A model generated the notes under the pieces. It saw nothing but the letters and a program-made list of their open reading frames with translations. It made no database searches and had not been told where the DNA came from. From positions 1 through 64,000 of the forward strand of contig NZ_JAKRFZ010000022.1 of NCBI RefSeq assembly GCF_022347765.1: DNA of 64,000 nucleotides, read 5' to 3'. The number at the start of each line of letters is the position of its first letter. Within the stretch, counting starts at the first letter, position 1. The position numbers were made by a program, and so were the translations under genes. This document shows positions 1-8,571 of the stretch, one piece after another. This DNA comes from Pseudoalteromonas sp. OOF1S-7. Its GTDB lineage: Bacteria; Pseudomonadota; Gammaproteobacteria; Enterobacterales; Alteromonadaceae.

Positions 1-43
1 CGTTTTTAGCCAAGTCGATGGATAATGTGCTAACTTGATTCAT
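1..43 (-). CDS. IS110-family transposase, N-terminal 14 residues (runs off the left edge)
   Basis: Reading the minus strand, an AGGAG ribosome-binding site precedes ATG at 43-41. The 14 visible codons give MNQVSTLSIDLAKN. The Ile-Asp-Leu-Ala-Lys stretch is the first catalytic Asp motif (RuvC-like DEDD domain) found at the extreme N-terminus of IS110/IS1111-family transposases. Everything downstream lies outside the window. The gene points away from the RHS gene it abuts. Only 14 residues are visible, so subfamily and intactness cannot be judged. Confidence 0.7.
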   Translation of the reverse strand, partial: MNQVSTLSIDLAKN

Positions 44-110
44 GATGGATGCTCCTGTTAACTGTAAATATCACTCTCAGTTTGGCGCATTGACGCCGAT
101 TTAGGAGCGT
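1..110 (-). mobile_element. End of an IS110-family insertion sequence inserted in an RHS gene
   Basis: The transposase start (43) and its upstream non-coding end sit directly against RHS coding sequence, which becomes recognisable at about 104-122. A small hairpin, GGCG and CGCC arms at 84-97, lies in the terminal region. IS110 elements usually lack terminal inverted repeats, so the exact junction cannot be fixed. The short distance (about 70 bases) between transposase start and junction would fit the IS1111 subgroup, whose guide RNA lies at the other end; that is inference. Confidence 0.55.
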
Positions 111-187
111 CCATCTCAATCACCCATACTTCAACCTTTGCGTATGACAGCAAAGGCCGGCTGACAAAGACAACCGCAGATAACGGT

Positions 188-3100
188 GTGGTGAAAAGCT
201 ATACTCTGAACAGCTATGGCCTGATCAGCAAAGAGACGGTCAGCAAGCCGGGCTTACCCACCAAGACACTGGAAACCTACTATGACGGTACTTATCGGTT
301 AGTCACTGGTGAGAAGAACAGTCTTGGCCATCGCAGTACCATTGCCCATGACAGCCTGGGCCGCAAGTCCTATACCCAGACTGCCAATGGTCAGCGCACT
401 TACTATACCTATAATAAGCTAGGTCGCCTGACGGGAGAAACTTCAACTCCGGCCGACAACACAAGTAAAACTGGTACTAAGGCATTGAGCAGCAGCCAGA
501 GTAAATACTGGTGTACCAGCGGTAATGGCTGTGTGAGCGGTGCGAGGTATTACGAGGAAAGTGTGTCTGAGAGCGAACCTACCAGCCGAAAGTACTTTGA
601 TAAGTATGGTCGTCTGCTGCGTGAGTCTGGCATGTCCCTGAGCGGCACATTTATCAACGTTGATTACTTGTATGACAGCAAAGGTCGCAAGTATAAAGAG
701 TCTATGCCATATTTCCATGGTGGCACACCGCTTTGGAATGTGTACAAATACGATAAGCAGAATCGGGTTGTACAGGTAACTAAGGCCGATGGCTCCATTT
801 GGAAAACCGAGTACAACGGCGAGAGCGTGACTACGGTTAACCCGTCGAATCGTAAAAATACCCAGCTGACAAATGCGATGGGTCTGCTGGTCAAAGTCAC
901 AGATGCAAACCGTAAATCGGCATACTATGAGTATGATGAAAACGGCAAGTCACGCCTGCTGACAGACCCTAAGGGCAATAAGATCCAGGTCAGTTTTGAT
1001 AAGTACGGTAATAAAACCCGGGTTGTCGACCCTGACAAGGGCACCATCAATTATACTTACAATGCCTATCATCAGGTAACCCGCGAGTCAGACAGCAATG
1101 GCAATGTGATCACCTATCAGTACGATGTGCTGGGACGGACAACAGAAGTACAGCGCAAGCGCGGTGGTACGAAGCTTGAGCATCATGTGGTGAATACCTA
1201 TGACAGTGGTTCGTATGCCAAGGGGATGATTGCGGTGACGACCGACAGGGTCACAGGATTTACCGAGCGCTTCTACTACGACAGTTTTGGTCGCACCCGA
1301 GAAAAGCATACGGTGATTGACGGCACGACCTATAAAGAAAGTGCGCGTTATAACAATGCCGGTCAGCTGGATAAAGAGACGGATGCCTCGGGCAAGTCAG
1401 TGACCTACCACTACAATGCTCATAAGCACCTAAGTTCTCTTAAAGACTTACAGACTAACAGCACTGTCTGGCAGGCCACGGCGACCGATGCCTTTGGTAA
1501 TATCACCACGGAGAAACTGGGCAGCCGTATTACCCGCACTAAAGTGTTCGATGATAAAACCGGGTTACTGACCAGTCTGAGGTCAACGGGTAACGGCACG
1601 TTACAGAACTGGACTTACAACTGGAGCAACCTGGGCAACCTGAATTATCGTCAGGACCATACAATTGGTAAGAAAGAAACCTTTGGGTATGACAGCCTGA
1701 ACCGGGTTACCAGCAGCGCGATATCAGGGGGGCCGAGCACCACAATCAGCTATAATGAGCTGGGTAACATCACCTATAAAACAGGTGTGGGCCATTATCA
1801 TTACCAGTCGAGCCGCCCTCATGCGGTGACCAAAGTCACGGGTGACAGAGCCAATACCTACCAGTACGATGCAGCAGGTAACATGGTGAAGGACAACGCT
1901 CGTGAGCTGGTATACAACACCTTCCACAAGCCGGTTTATATCAAAAAAGACAGCTACTGGGTGGAGTTTGCCTACTCGGGCTCAGGTAAGCGTTATAAGC
2001 GTACAGAATTTGGTGGTGAAAAAGGCTTGCTGCTGCCTATTCTCAATGGCCGAATCAAAACCTTTATTCCAATCGCACAGGAAACCCGTTATGTGGGCAA
2101 TGTGGAGTTCATCCGCTATGGTGGTCAAAGCACCTGGGTGAGCAAACGTTACATTGCAGGTAAAGTGCTTATCACCACAGTGAATAACCGGGCGACCACA
2201 CGCTTTATGCTGGACGACCATCTGGGTTCAACGCATGTGATTGCAGATGCCAGTGGTAAGAAAGAGCAGGTGATGAGCTTTGATGTGTTTGGAGCACGGC
2301 GAAACGCGACCAACTGGGTTAGGGACTTCAGTGACCAAAGTAAGTTCACCAGCAAGCTGACGTTACGTGGTTACACGGGTCACGAGCAAATGGATGAAGT
2401 GGGCCTGGTGCATATGGGCGGGCGTATTTATGACCCTATCCTGGGGCGATTCTTACAGGCAGATCCTATGGTGCAGGCGCCGGAGAATATTCAGAACCTG
2501 AACCGCTACTCGTATGTTGTGAATAACCCGCTGAATAAGACGGACCCCAGTGGTTATATCTTCATGACTATTGCTGTTTGGGCGTTCAATACCTTTGCTA
2601 CCAAGGCATTTTTAGCAACAACAATTGGAGCAATCATGTCTGCTGCATTTACCGCATACGAGTATTATGGCTATGCCAAGCTTGCTGTCGGTATTATTCA
2701 GGCTGCTAATAATGGAGGGACTGCGCTTGCAAACTTTGCGGGTGGATTTGCGAAAAGCTTTGCAAAGGGTCAAGCGGTTACCTGCATGCTAAATATGGCC
2801 GCGGGTGGTGGCTGTGTTGGTGGCTTGGAGACTAAAGAACAGGGCAATAGTGAGACAGATGGAAACTCTGGAGAAAAAGTGAATAAGAGTGGCAAGGGTG
2901 AAGTAGACAGCCACGGAACAAGGTCACCAACTGATGCGCAAAAAAAGCAAATCATTGGGCGAGCGACTACAGAACAGAAGAATATTCGAGAGTTCATTAG
3001 TTCAATGGAGGCTAGATCAGGGGAGTACTATGAATTAGCCAAGCATAACTTTGGGTTTGAGAAAGGGGATATGTTTGGCTCAATAGATGGATTAAAAGGA

Positions 3101-3508
3101 TCTGTTGGAGACTTACTTATTGCTAGAGCACAGGAGCTCGACGATAAATTGTCTGAAATAATAAGTAATCCATCTAAAATAAGGGTGTTTGATGGCTCTT
3201 CGGATTTGAATGCAATAGAGTACAACGGCCAGATAGCTGTTAACGCGGATGTATATCTAAAGGCCTTCGTTCCTGACGCCCAAGCGGCAATCACACATGA
3301 GTTGATGCATGTCGGAGGTATACACCACAGAGGATGGGGGATGGATGCCGCTTTTTCATCACTTTCTAAAACCAGTGGAGTTGCAAATTTTGGCACAGTT
3401 CCTTGGGACAAAAGCGGACTCGCGCTAATTCAGTCAAGTAGGGTTAATTTGTTTAATAATAGCTATACTTTAGACTTTACTCTTAGAAAAATTAAGTTAG
3501 GGGAATAA
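188..3508 (+). CDS. RHS repeat toxin, 5'-truncated, with C-terminal metzincin-like metallopeptidase region
   Basis: The open frame extends upstream to base 68, and RHS-like residues (FAYDSKGRL) continue before GTG 188, so this is the distal part of a larger gene cut by the adjacent IS110-type element. Residues 1-760 are YD/RHS repeats. The RHS core follows (GRIYDPILGRFLQADP, NRYSYVVNNPLNKTDPSGY at about 740-790), after which the variable toxin begins with a hydrophobic stretch. Near residues 1037-1047 is HELMHVGGIHH, an exact HExxHxxGxxH zinc motif, so the toxin is probably a secreted or injected peptidase. It is followed within 2 bases by a small exported protein that is probably its immunity partner. 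The toxin part is more AT-rich than the repeats, as expected for an exchanged module. Whether the truncated gene is still expressed is unknown. Confidence 0.85.
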   Translation: MVKSYTLNSYGLISKETVSKPGLPTKTLETYYDGTYRLVTGEKNSLGHRSTIAHDSLGRKSYTQTANGQRTYYTYNKLGRLTGETSTPADNTSKTGTKALSSSQSKYWCTSGNGCVSGARYYEESVSESEPTSRKYFDKYGRLLRESGMSLSGTFINVDYLYDSKGRKYKESMPYFHGGTPLWNVYKYDKQNRVVQVTKADGSIWKTEYNGESVTTVNPSNRKNTQLTNAMGLLVKVTDANRKSAYYEYDENGKSRLLTDPKGNKIQVSFDKYGNKTRVVDPDKGTINYTYNAYHQVTRESDSNGNVITYQYDVLGRTTEVQRKRGGTKLEHHVVNTYDSGSYAKGMIAVTTDRVTGFTERFYYDSFGRTREKHTVIDGTTYKESARYNNAGQLDKETDASGKSVTYHYNAHKHLSSLKDLQTNSTVWQATATDAFGNITTEKLGSRITRTKVFDDKTGLLTSLRSTGNGTLQNWTYNWSNLGNLNYRQDHTIGKKETFGYDSLNRVTSSAISGGPSTTISYNELGNITYKTGVGHYHYQSSRPHAVTKVTGDRANTYQYDAAGNMVKDNARELVYNTFHKPVYIKKDSYWVEFAYSGSGKRYKRTEFGGEKGLLLPILNGRIKTFIPIAQETRYVGNVEFIRYGGQSTWVSKRYIAGKVLITTVNNRATTRFMLDDHLGSTHVIADASGKKEQVMSFDVFGARRNATNWVRDFSDQSKFTSKLTLRGYTGHEQMDEVGLVHMGGRIYDPILGRFLQADPMVQAPENIQNLNRYSYVVNNPLNKTDPSGYIFMTIAVWAFNTFATKAFLATTIGAIMSAAFTAYEYYGYAKLAVGIIQAANNGGTALANFAGGFAKSFAKGQAVTCMLNMAAGGGCVGGLETKEQGNSETDGNSGEKVNKSGKGEVDSHGTRSPTDAQKKQIIGRATTEQKNIREFISSMEARSGEYYELAKHNFGFEKGDMFGSIDGLKGSVGDLLIARAQELDDKLSEIISNPSKIRVFDGSSDLNAIEYNGQIAVNADVYLKAFVPDAQAAITHELMHVGGIHHRGWGMDAAFSSLSKTSGVANFGTVPWDKSGLALIQSSRVNLFNNSYTLDFTLRKIKLGE
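1953..2565 (+). repeat. Direct repeat, copy 1 (RHS core segment; copy 2 at 4326-4925)
   Basis: About 600 bases encoding the end of the RHS shell and the RHS core are repeated at 4326-4925 with few differences, most of them silent, plus one small deletion. Homology ends at the DPSGY motif in both copies. That motif is the usual exchange point between conserved shell and variable toxin, so the repeat marks toxin-cassette recombination. Confidence 0.85.
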
Positions 3509-3509
3509 C

Positions 3510-3995
3510 TTGAAATTAATTTGGTTCGTTCTATACCTGTTCTCCGTTGCTTCATTTGCTGTGGAAGAGGGAGGGCATAGGAAATATTTACATGTATATA
3601 CTTCCTGTGGAGAGACTGACTTTAGTGTTAGATTTGATATTGTGAACGTTAGTGGGCATGAATTTAATATATCTAGTGAGCAATTAGGGGTAGTGGGTAA
3701 CAGTGGTATTGCGTTTAACCTGAATACCTATAATGAAGAAGGCGTAGCAATCGCAGATATTGATTTGACCGAGCGCAGTGGTTATGTAGCTAATGCTGCG
3801 TCTAAAGAGATTAACATATCGCCATATGGAGGGTTTCAATTTGAAGTGGACTTCATAAAGCGCTTTAACATTAGTGAGAAGAAGTCTTACAGGTTACATT
3901 ATGCCCCTCTTATTCTCCATAAAAACCCCGACCTAGAGTTCTTTATGAGTGCTAACTATATCAATATAGGAAAAGGTGGGTGTAGTAGCATGTAG
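3510..3995 (+). CDS. Putative periplasmic immunity protein for the RHS metallopeptidase toxin
   Basis: TTG start with GGGG 6 bases upstream, one base after the RHS stop, so translation is likely coupled. The 161-residue product begins with a hydrophobic signal peptide (about residues 1-17, cleavage near SFA-VEEGG). The mature part is small and beta-rich with two cysteines (CGE near 33, GGC near the end). No family is recognised. Position directly after a toxin C-terminus, small size and export signal suggest immunity against a toxin acting in the cell envelope; this is inference from context. Confidence 0.6.
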   Translation: MKLIWFVLYLFSVASFAVEEGGHRKYLHVYTSCGETDFSVRFDIVNVSGHEFNISSEQLGVVGNSGIAFNLNTYNEEGVAIADIDLTERSGYVANAASKEINISPYGGFQFEVDFIKRFNISEKKSYRLHYAPLILHKNPDLEFFMSANYINIGKGGCSSM

Positions 3996-4052
3996 CCTTA
4001 TGCTCATTCTCTGCAATCCAACAAGGAAAGTTACAGAGTTACATGGACAGCC

Positions 4053-4095
4053 ACCTAAAGTTGGCGTTCAGGCTGTACGCCGTCTACCTTTAGGT
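4053..4095. repeat. REP-like imperfect hairpin upstream of RAYT fragment
   Basis: Outer arms ACCTAAAG (4053-4060) and CTTTAGGT (4088-4095) are exact inverted repeats. Inner arms GGCGT (4063-4067) and ACGCC (4077-4081) nest inside. The element lies about 30 bases before the RAYT fragment; RAYT transposases bind REP hairpins, so it may be its cognate substrate. Only one clear copy was seen in the window. Confidence 0.45.
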
Positions 4096-4124
4096 AATGC
4101 TCAATGGATTGAGAATGACAAACT

Positions 4125-4325
4125 ATGCCAACTGCAAGGAAGAAGCAGGTCAGATTATCAGCCACTAAGTACTATCACTGTTTATCCCGGTGTGTTTGCC
4201 GGGCATTTCTGTGCGGCAAAGACCGCGTTACGGGCAAGTCTTATGAGCATCGGCGAGACTGGGTTGAGGAAAAATTGCTGACCCTTGCGAAGGTGTTTTG
4301 CATTGATGTGTGTGGCTATGCAGTT
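4125..4325 (+). pseudogene. REP-associated tyrosine transposase (RAYT, Y1 family), N-terminal fragment
   Basis: The frame beginning MPTARKKQVRL, then KYYHCLSRCVCRAFLCGKD, then HRRDWVEEKL and CGYAV, matches the N-terminus of TnpA-REP/IS200-like proteins. Their conserved start has the form 'YYHVxxRxxxRxFLxG' and their catalytic HUH motif follows soon after 'YAVM'. Homology stops at about 4325, before the catalytic residues, and the sequence switches abruptly into a copy of the RHS gene. The transposase is therefore a non-functional remnant at a recombination junction. Confidence 0.65.
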
Positions 4326-4967
4326 GCTACTGGGTGGAGTTTGCCTATTCGGGTTCGGGTAAGCGTTATAAGCGAACTGAGTTTGGCGGTGAAAAAGGCT
4401 TGCTGCTGCCTCTCCTCAATGGAGATATCAGCACCTTTATTCCAATCGCGCAGGAAACCCGTTATGTGGGAAATGTGGAGATGACGGTCAGAGCTCCTGG
4501 GTGAGCAAGCGCTATATTGCAGGCAAGGTGTTGATCACCACTGTGAACAACCAGGCGACCACTCGCTTTATGTTGGATGACCATCTGGGTTCAACACATG
4601 TGATTGCGGATGCCAGCGGTAAGAAAGAGCAGGTGATGAGCTTTGATGTGTTTGGTGCGCGTCGCAATGCGACCACCTGGGCGAGGGACTTCAGTGACCA
4701 AAGTAAGTTCACCAGCAAGCTGACGTTACGTGGTTACACGGGTCACGAGCAAATGGATGAAGTGGGCCTGGTGCATATGGGCGGGCGTATTTATGACCCT
4801 ATCCTGGGGCGAATCTTACAGGCAGATCCTATGGTGCAGGCGCCGGAGAATATTCAGAATCTGAACCGTTATTCGTATGTGGTAAATAACCCGCTGAATA
4901 AGACTGACCCCAGTGGTTATATTTTTGCGACGATAGCGATATGGGCACTGAATGCGGCAATTTAAGG
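4326..4967 (+). pseudogene. Orphan RHS core fragment (decayed duplicate of the upstream RHS end)
   Basis: From the codons for YWVEFAYSGSGKR to the DPSGYIF motif this closely repeats 1953-2565 of the upstream RHS gene. Relative to that copy a short deletion near 4483 removes codons for the IRYGG stretch and shifts the frame, so the fragment is split over two frames (4310-4504 and 4501-4965). The RHS core is intact in sequence (GRIYDPILGR, YVVNNPLNKTDPSGY), but the toxin is reduced to about a dozen residues before a stop. This is a displaced RHS-CT cassette that has lost its toxin. Confidence 0.8.
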
Positions 4968-4985
4968 CATACAGGAAAGCAGGTT

Positions 4986-5471
4986 TTGAGTAATATGTAT
5001 CTTTTATTATTTTTGGCTGCATCTTTGAATGTACAGGCCACTGACTATCAGCTTGATATAAAGAGAAAAAGTGCTCTCTTTACATCTCAGCAAGGAGAAG
5101 AAGTGGTTGAAGTGACTGCCCCAACGATTAAAAAGTGGGGGTTTTGTATAACAAACAAGGTGATTGTTATACATACAAAAAAAGCCCTCATTCACCAAAG
5201 AAGTGAGTTGGTTTCTAGAGCAAATGGTAACTGTACAGACAAAGGTGTTATATTGAATTTACGGGAACAGCAGGTCAGTGAAAGCCTCTTGTCTCGTATA
5301 TTTGAAGTGCACAACTCAATTGCTATCGACAAAAATATAGAGTTAATGCAAGTCACAGAATCGACTACAAGTGGCGATTTCTTATTTATATACAGGACTG
5401 TACAATCGCACGTGTATTATGAGGTTGATTTGGAGAAGGCGACTTATTCTACAATTGATTTGCAACACTAG
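4986..5471 (+). CDS. Orphan putative immunity protein (exported), partner toxin lost
   Basis: An AGGAAAG sequence precedes TTG 4986, with ATG 4995 as the alternative start; the same frame is open upstream only because it overlaps the RHS fragment. The N-terminus MSNMYLLLFLAASLNVQA is a signal peptide. The mature part of about 145 residues contains two cysteines (WGFC, NGNC) and no recognised domain. It sits directly behind the RHS core fragment just as the 3510 gene sits behind its toxin, so it is probably an immunity gene kept after loss of the toxin. Confidence 0.55.
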   Translation: MSNMYLLLFLAASLNVQATDYQLDIKRKSALFTSQQGEEVVEVTAPTIKKWGFCITNKVIVIHTKKALIHQRSELVSRANGNCTDKGVILNLREQQVSESLLSRIFEVHNSIAIDKNIELMQVTESTTSGDFLFIYRTVQSHVYYEVDLEKATYSTIDLQH

Positions 5472-5474
5472 TTT

Positions 5475-5514
5475 AGATTTGTAGTAGATTTGTAGTAGAT
5501 TTGTAGTAGATTTG
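5475..5514. repeat. Short tandem repeat, 11-base unit
   Basis: Three consecutive copies of AGATTTGTAGT followed by a partial fourth copy, immediately after the stop of the exported protein gene. It resembles a simple slippage product. No function is evident. Confidence 0.8.
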
Positions 5515-5634
5515 GGGAAACACCTACCTATAGATAAGACTGAATGGATTGAGGATGATTGTTCTGGCTATGTACTCATGCACTTTGCGATGAATGAGTC
5601 ATACATCATTTTTCTATTAAACAGAGCAGTTCAC

Positions 5635-6507
5635 CTACCCGCTCGAGAACTTTGACGGCCCTTTAATAACCCAGGCAGTAAATAAACCTGCACTGACAAA
5701 CATAAACAAGCTGTATATGCTCGGTGCAATAGACATCACTTCATTGCCCAACAGGCCTGTTGTTACTAAAAGGGCGAGTGTACCATTTTGCAGGCCAACC
5801 TCGAGGGTAATAGTGCGAGTCCGTGTAGCGCAGTGTAAAGTAGTGTGCGCCACCAGAAATCCAGCAATCATTGAAACAAGGTTTAAGATGATGACAGAGG
5901 GACCTGCCAAGACCAGGTAGTCAATCAGCTTATCGCCCAGTTTATAACAGATGCTGACAATCACCAGCAGCAAAACAGCGATTGAGAACCCGCTGATATA
6001 GGGGCTGGCTGCTTTAGCACATTCAGGCCACCTGGCATTGATAGCCATGCCGACCAGAACTGGTAGAACACCGACCACAATAAGTTGAATCCAGGCTTTT
6101 AAAATAGGGAACTCGATTAATGAGCCGTTTTGCCCATAATATCCGATTGCCCATGCGGCTAAGAATGGCAAACTAAATGGGGTGATAAACCCTACCACTG
6201 CCGTTAAAGACACTGACAGGCCTACATCTCCTTTGGCGAGATATGTATAGAGGTTGGAAGTTGTGCCTCCCGGGCACAAAGCCAGAATAAATAAGCCAAT
6301 TGCCAGCTCCCCTGTTAGTCCTGTAACCACAATAACAGCCATTGCGAGCAAGGGGAGCAGAACCAACTGACACACAGCTCCGATGAAAAAGCTTTTTGGT
6401 TGTAAGTACACACGCTGAAAGTCTGCGGGTTTTAAGCTTAAGCCAACACCGGTCATGATCAATATCAGTGCAATGGGTAAACCTATTTCGATTGAAGTGG
6501 TTGGCAT
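5635..6507 (-). CDS. Bile acid:sodium symporter (BASS/SBF) family transporter
   Basis: The 290-residue inner-membrane protein has about nine to ten hydrophobic segments spread along its length. Characteristic BASS features are visible: the early GVGLSLKPADF segment, the LCPGGTTSNLYTYLAKGDVGLSVSLT stretch around residues 77-101 (Pro-Gly-Gly-x-x-Ser-Asn region) and the late EVGLQNGTLAL motif near residue 236. The family couples Na+ to uptake of bile acids, pantoate or other organic anions; the substrate here is unknown. The N-terminus MPTTSIEIGLP is typical and no better start exists. No co-oriented neighbour is adjacent. Confidence 0.88.
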   Translation of the reverse strand: MPTTSIEIGLPIALILIMTGVGLSLKPADFQRVYLQPKSFFIGAVCQLVLLPLLAMAVIVVTGLTGELAIGLFILALCPGGTTSNLYTYLAKGDVGLSVSLTAVVGFITPFSLPFLAAWAIGYYGQNGSLIEFPILKAWIQLIVVGVLPVLVGMAINARWPECAKAASPYISGFSIAVLLLVIVSICYKLGDKLIDYLVLAGPSVIILNLVSMIAGFLVAHTTLHCATRTRTITLEVGLQNGTLALLVTTGLLGNEVMSIAPSIYSLFMFVSAGLFTAWVIKGPSKFSSG

Positions 6508-6889
6508 AGGGTTGTCCTTGGTGAGCCAGGTTCAATTTAATCTTAACAGCTGAATCGCCGGTTAGTCACATCCGAATTTTACAGCTAGAGTATGATAGAA
6601 GTATGGCTTAAGGAGTGGGGGCTTGGCTAAATTAATTTACAACCCTAGTCAGGTGAATTGTCCCGAAGTGGTGGCAGATCATTGAGTTGCAATCAGGCCT
6701 GCCGGTTTTTGATGAATGTAAAGTTTCAAAAAGTTCAGAGCTGTAACTAAACAATATCTCCCCAGCGAGTGAACAATGCGGTTGAACGCACAACGCTTAC
6801 CTGTGGTCGCACAATTAATGAACGGAGCTGATTGCGCGGCTATCTTATTCTAGTCGTTTTGAAATTGCAAAATAAGGAAAGTAACAATC
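6508..6889. other. Intergenic region between divergent genes, with a possible gene remnant
   Basis: This stretch separates the BASS transporter from the following secreted protein gene. It contains AAGGAG followed by TTG at 6623 and a 20-codon frame beginning MAKLIYNPSQ that ends at a TGA near 6683. That could be the decayed start of a regulator, but it is too short to support. No terminator or repeat was seen. Confidence 0.35.
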
Positions 6890-8350
6890 ATGTTTAAGAA
6901 TTTTATGCATGCCCGCTACGTTAAGGGCTTACTGCACTGTGTCGCTGCCTATTTGGCAATAATATCTGTGCACGTCTGGGCGGGGGAAACGGAAGCGTTT
7001 GTTGACAAGCTAAAAACTCATTATGAGAAAACCAGGTCTATTACGGCTTTTTCGCTCAATTATCATTTCTTCAATAAGCAATTCAGATCTCATGACTACT
7101 GGGATTATCAGGTGCCAAACAGAGTGATGTCGGTGCGTATGGTTGAAGTCGATCTAGATAAAAAACATTTTTATGACAATGACATACTGTACGGCCCGGG
7201 GGGAGAGGTACTCGACCGGGTTCAGTTTCAGAATGATACACACAGTTATTTCTATGAAAAGAATGGTAACTATTTAGGCAAGCGCTACTTTAATGAAGGT
7301 TTAGGTAATTTTGACCGATTTATGCATTATCATGCCTTTAACATCGACTTTATCGTGGTAAGGCCCTTACTTGACGAGAGCAATGTTGCAGATAATATTA
7401 CCCTGCATCAGGACAAGGCTGCGGGAACAACCATTCTGACTCATAAAAATGCGCTAGATCACATTGTCGATTATGAATTTAGCAATAACTCGCTGCAATT
7501 GGTAACGGTCAACAATAAAACAAGGCAGGCATTCTATGTTTATGATGATTATCAAACAACGAGAGGCATCACGTTTGCCCGTCAGGTAAAAAAATACTAT
7601 AACGGAGAAAAAGTACCTGCTTACATTAGTTTCAATGACAAGCTTGAAATTATTGAGGAGGTCGATGCCTCCAAGCTTCAGCTACCACCAGGGTATGGCC
7701 CCGAAGTTCAGGCGGGCGATGGTATTCTCGTAGCAAAAGAAATAGCAACCGGACTGTATCTTGTAGCAGACTCGGCGGCCTGGCGGAACAGTGTATTCAA
7801 AGTCAATGGTGATGAAATTACTGTGTTTGGTGCAGCAGGATACCCTGAGTTAGCGACTAAAACGATTAACTTGATCCGTGAGCAATTCCCAGAGAAAAAA
7901 ATCAGCGCAATTCATGTTACACATGCTCAGGAAGCTGATATTGCCGGACTTGGCGTTTTTGCTAAGCAAGGCATAGAAATACTTGCCGATGAATATAGTA
8001 TCGCGGCCATCAAAGCCTACCCGGATTTTGCAAATGACATTGAAGGCTTCAAGTTTCGAGCGATAAAAGATGAGCAGCTTATTGATGGCGCACGCTTTTA
8101 TATATTGGAAAGTTTGCATTCTAAGCGGCAGAGCTTTGTTCATTTCGAGTATGAAGGGATCATCTTCCAGGCCGATTTTCTTCACATTGCTTACGATAAT
8201 ACGATTCCTAAAGTGATCCCCAATTACACCCGTGCTTTTATCGATTTTGTTCGCAGTAAGCAACTTAAAGTGAACAGGATTGTCGGGAACTACCAAAACA
8301 ATAATATTTCGGTTGAGGTGATGAATAAAGCCTATAATTCACTGATGTGA
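6890..8350 (+). CDS. Secreted protein with a degenerate metallo-beta-lactamase-like C-terminal domain
   Basis: ATG 6890 follows an AAGGAAAG site. The N-terminus has a signal peptide (hydrophobic core around residues 15-30, cleavage near VWA-GETEA). Residues 30-270 form a beta-rich domain of unknown family. From about residue 283 (LVAKEIATGLYLV) the sequence follows the order of an MBL fold. At the position of the zinc motif HxHxDH it reads THAQEAD (about residues 343-349), and later motif histidines appear as SLHSKRQSFVHF. Metal ligands are therefore mostly lost and classical hydrolase activity is doubtful. Stop at 8350; the next gene is convergent. Confidence 0.6.
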   Translation: MFKNFMHARYVKGLLHCVAAYLAIISVHVWAGETEAFVDKLKTHYEKTRSITAFSLNYHFFNKQFRSHDYWDYQVPNRVMSVRMVEVDLDKKHFYDNDILYGPGGEVLDRVQFQNDTHSYFYEKNGNYLGKRYFNEGLGNFDRFMHYHAFNIDFIVVRPLLDESNVADNITLHQDKAAGTTILTHKNALDHIVDYEFSNNSLQLVTVNNKTRQAFYVYDDYQTTRGITFARQVKKYYNGEKVPAYISFNDKLEIIEEVDASKLQLPPGYGPEVQAGDGILVAKEIATGLYLVADSAAWRNSVFKVNGDEITVFGAAGYPELATKTINLIREQFPEKKISAIHVTHAQEADIAGLGVFAKQGIEILADEYSIAAIKAYPDFANDIEGFKFRAIKDEQLIDGARFYILESLHSKRQSFVHFEYEGIIFQADFLHIAYDNTIPKVIPNYTRAFIDFVRSKQLKVNRIVGNYQNNNISVEVMNKAYNSLM

Positions 8351-8571
8351 CACTCTCAGTCTTCGTTTGATGAATATCGAACGCTGACGAATACGAACTA
8401 ATGCGAATGGCCGTTTGGCTATTGTCATCCGGCCATGTATTCAGTTACTCAATGAAGCTACTACTTTAGTTACTATGGGACATCCACCAGAAAATACAGG
8501 CGCTGGTTTGTCGGGTTCTGGTTTTAGGTGCAAATGGTATCCCAGCTCAGGTAGCGATGATCCATGCAGTA

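Noticed and set aside
3976..4281. Open frame of 101 codons overlapping the end of the first immunity gene and the RAYT fragment
   Set aside because: It crosses the REP-like hairpin, lies out of frame with the RAYT homology and shows no protein-like pattern.
5511..5634. Short frame (GKHLPIDKTEWIEDDCSGYVLM...) and its resemblance to the sequence before the RAYT fragment (AATGGATTGAG blocks)
   Set aside because: The similarity is brief, there is no start codon and no recognised family, so neither a gene nor a second repeat copy can be supported.
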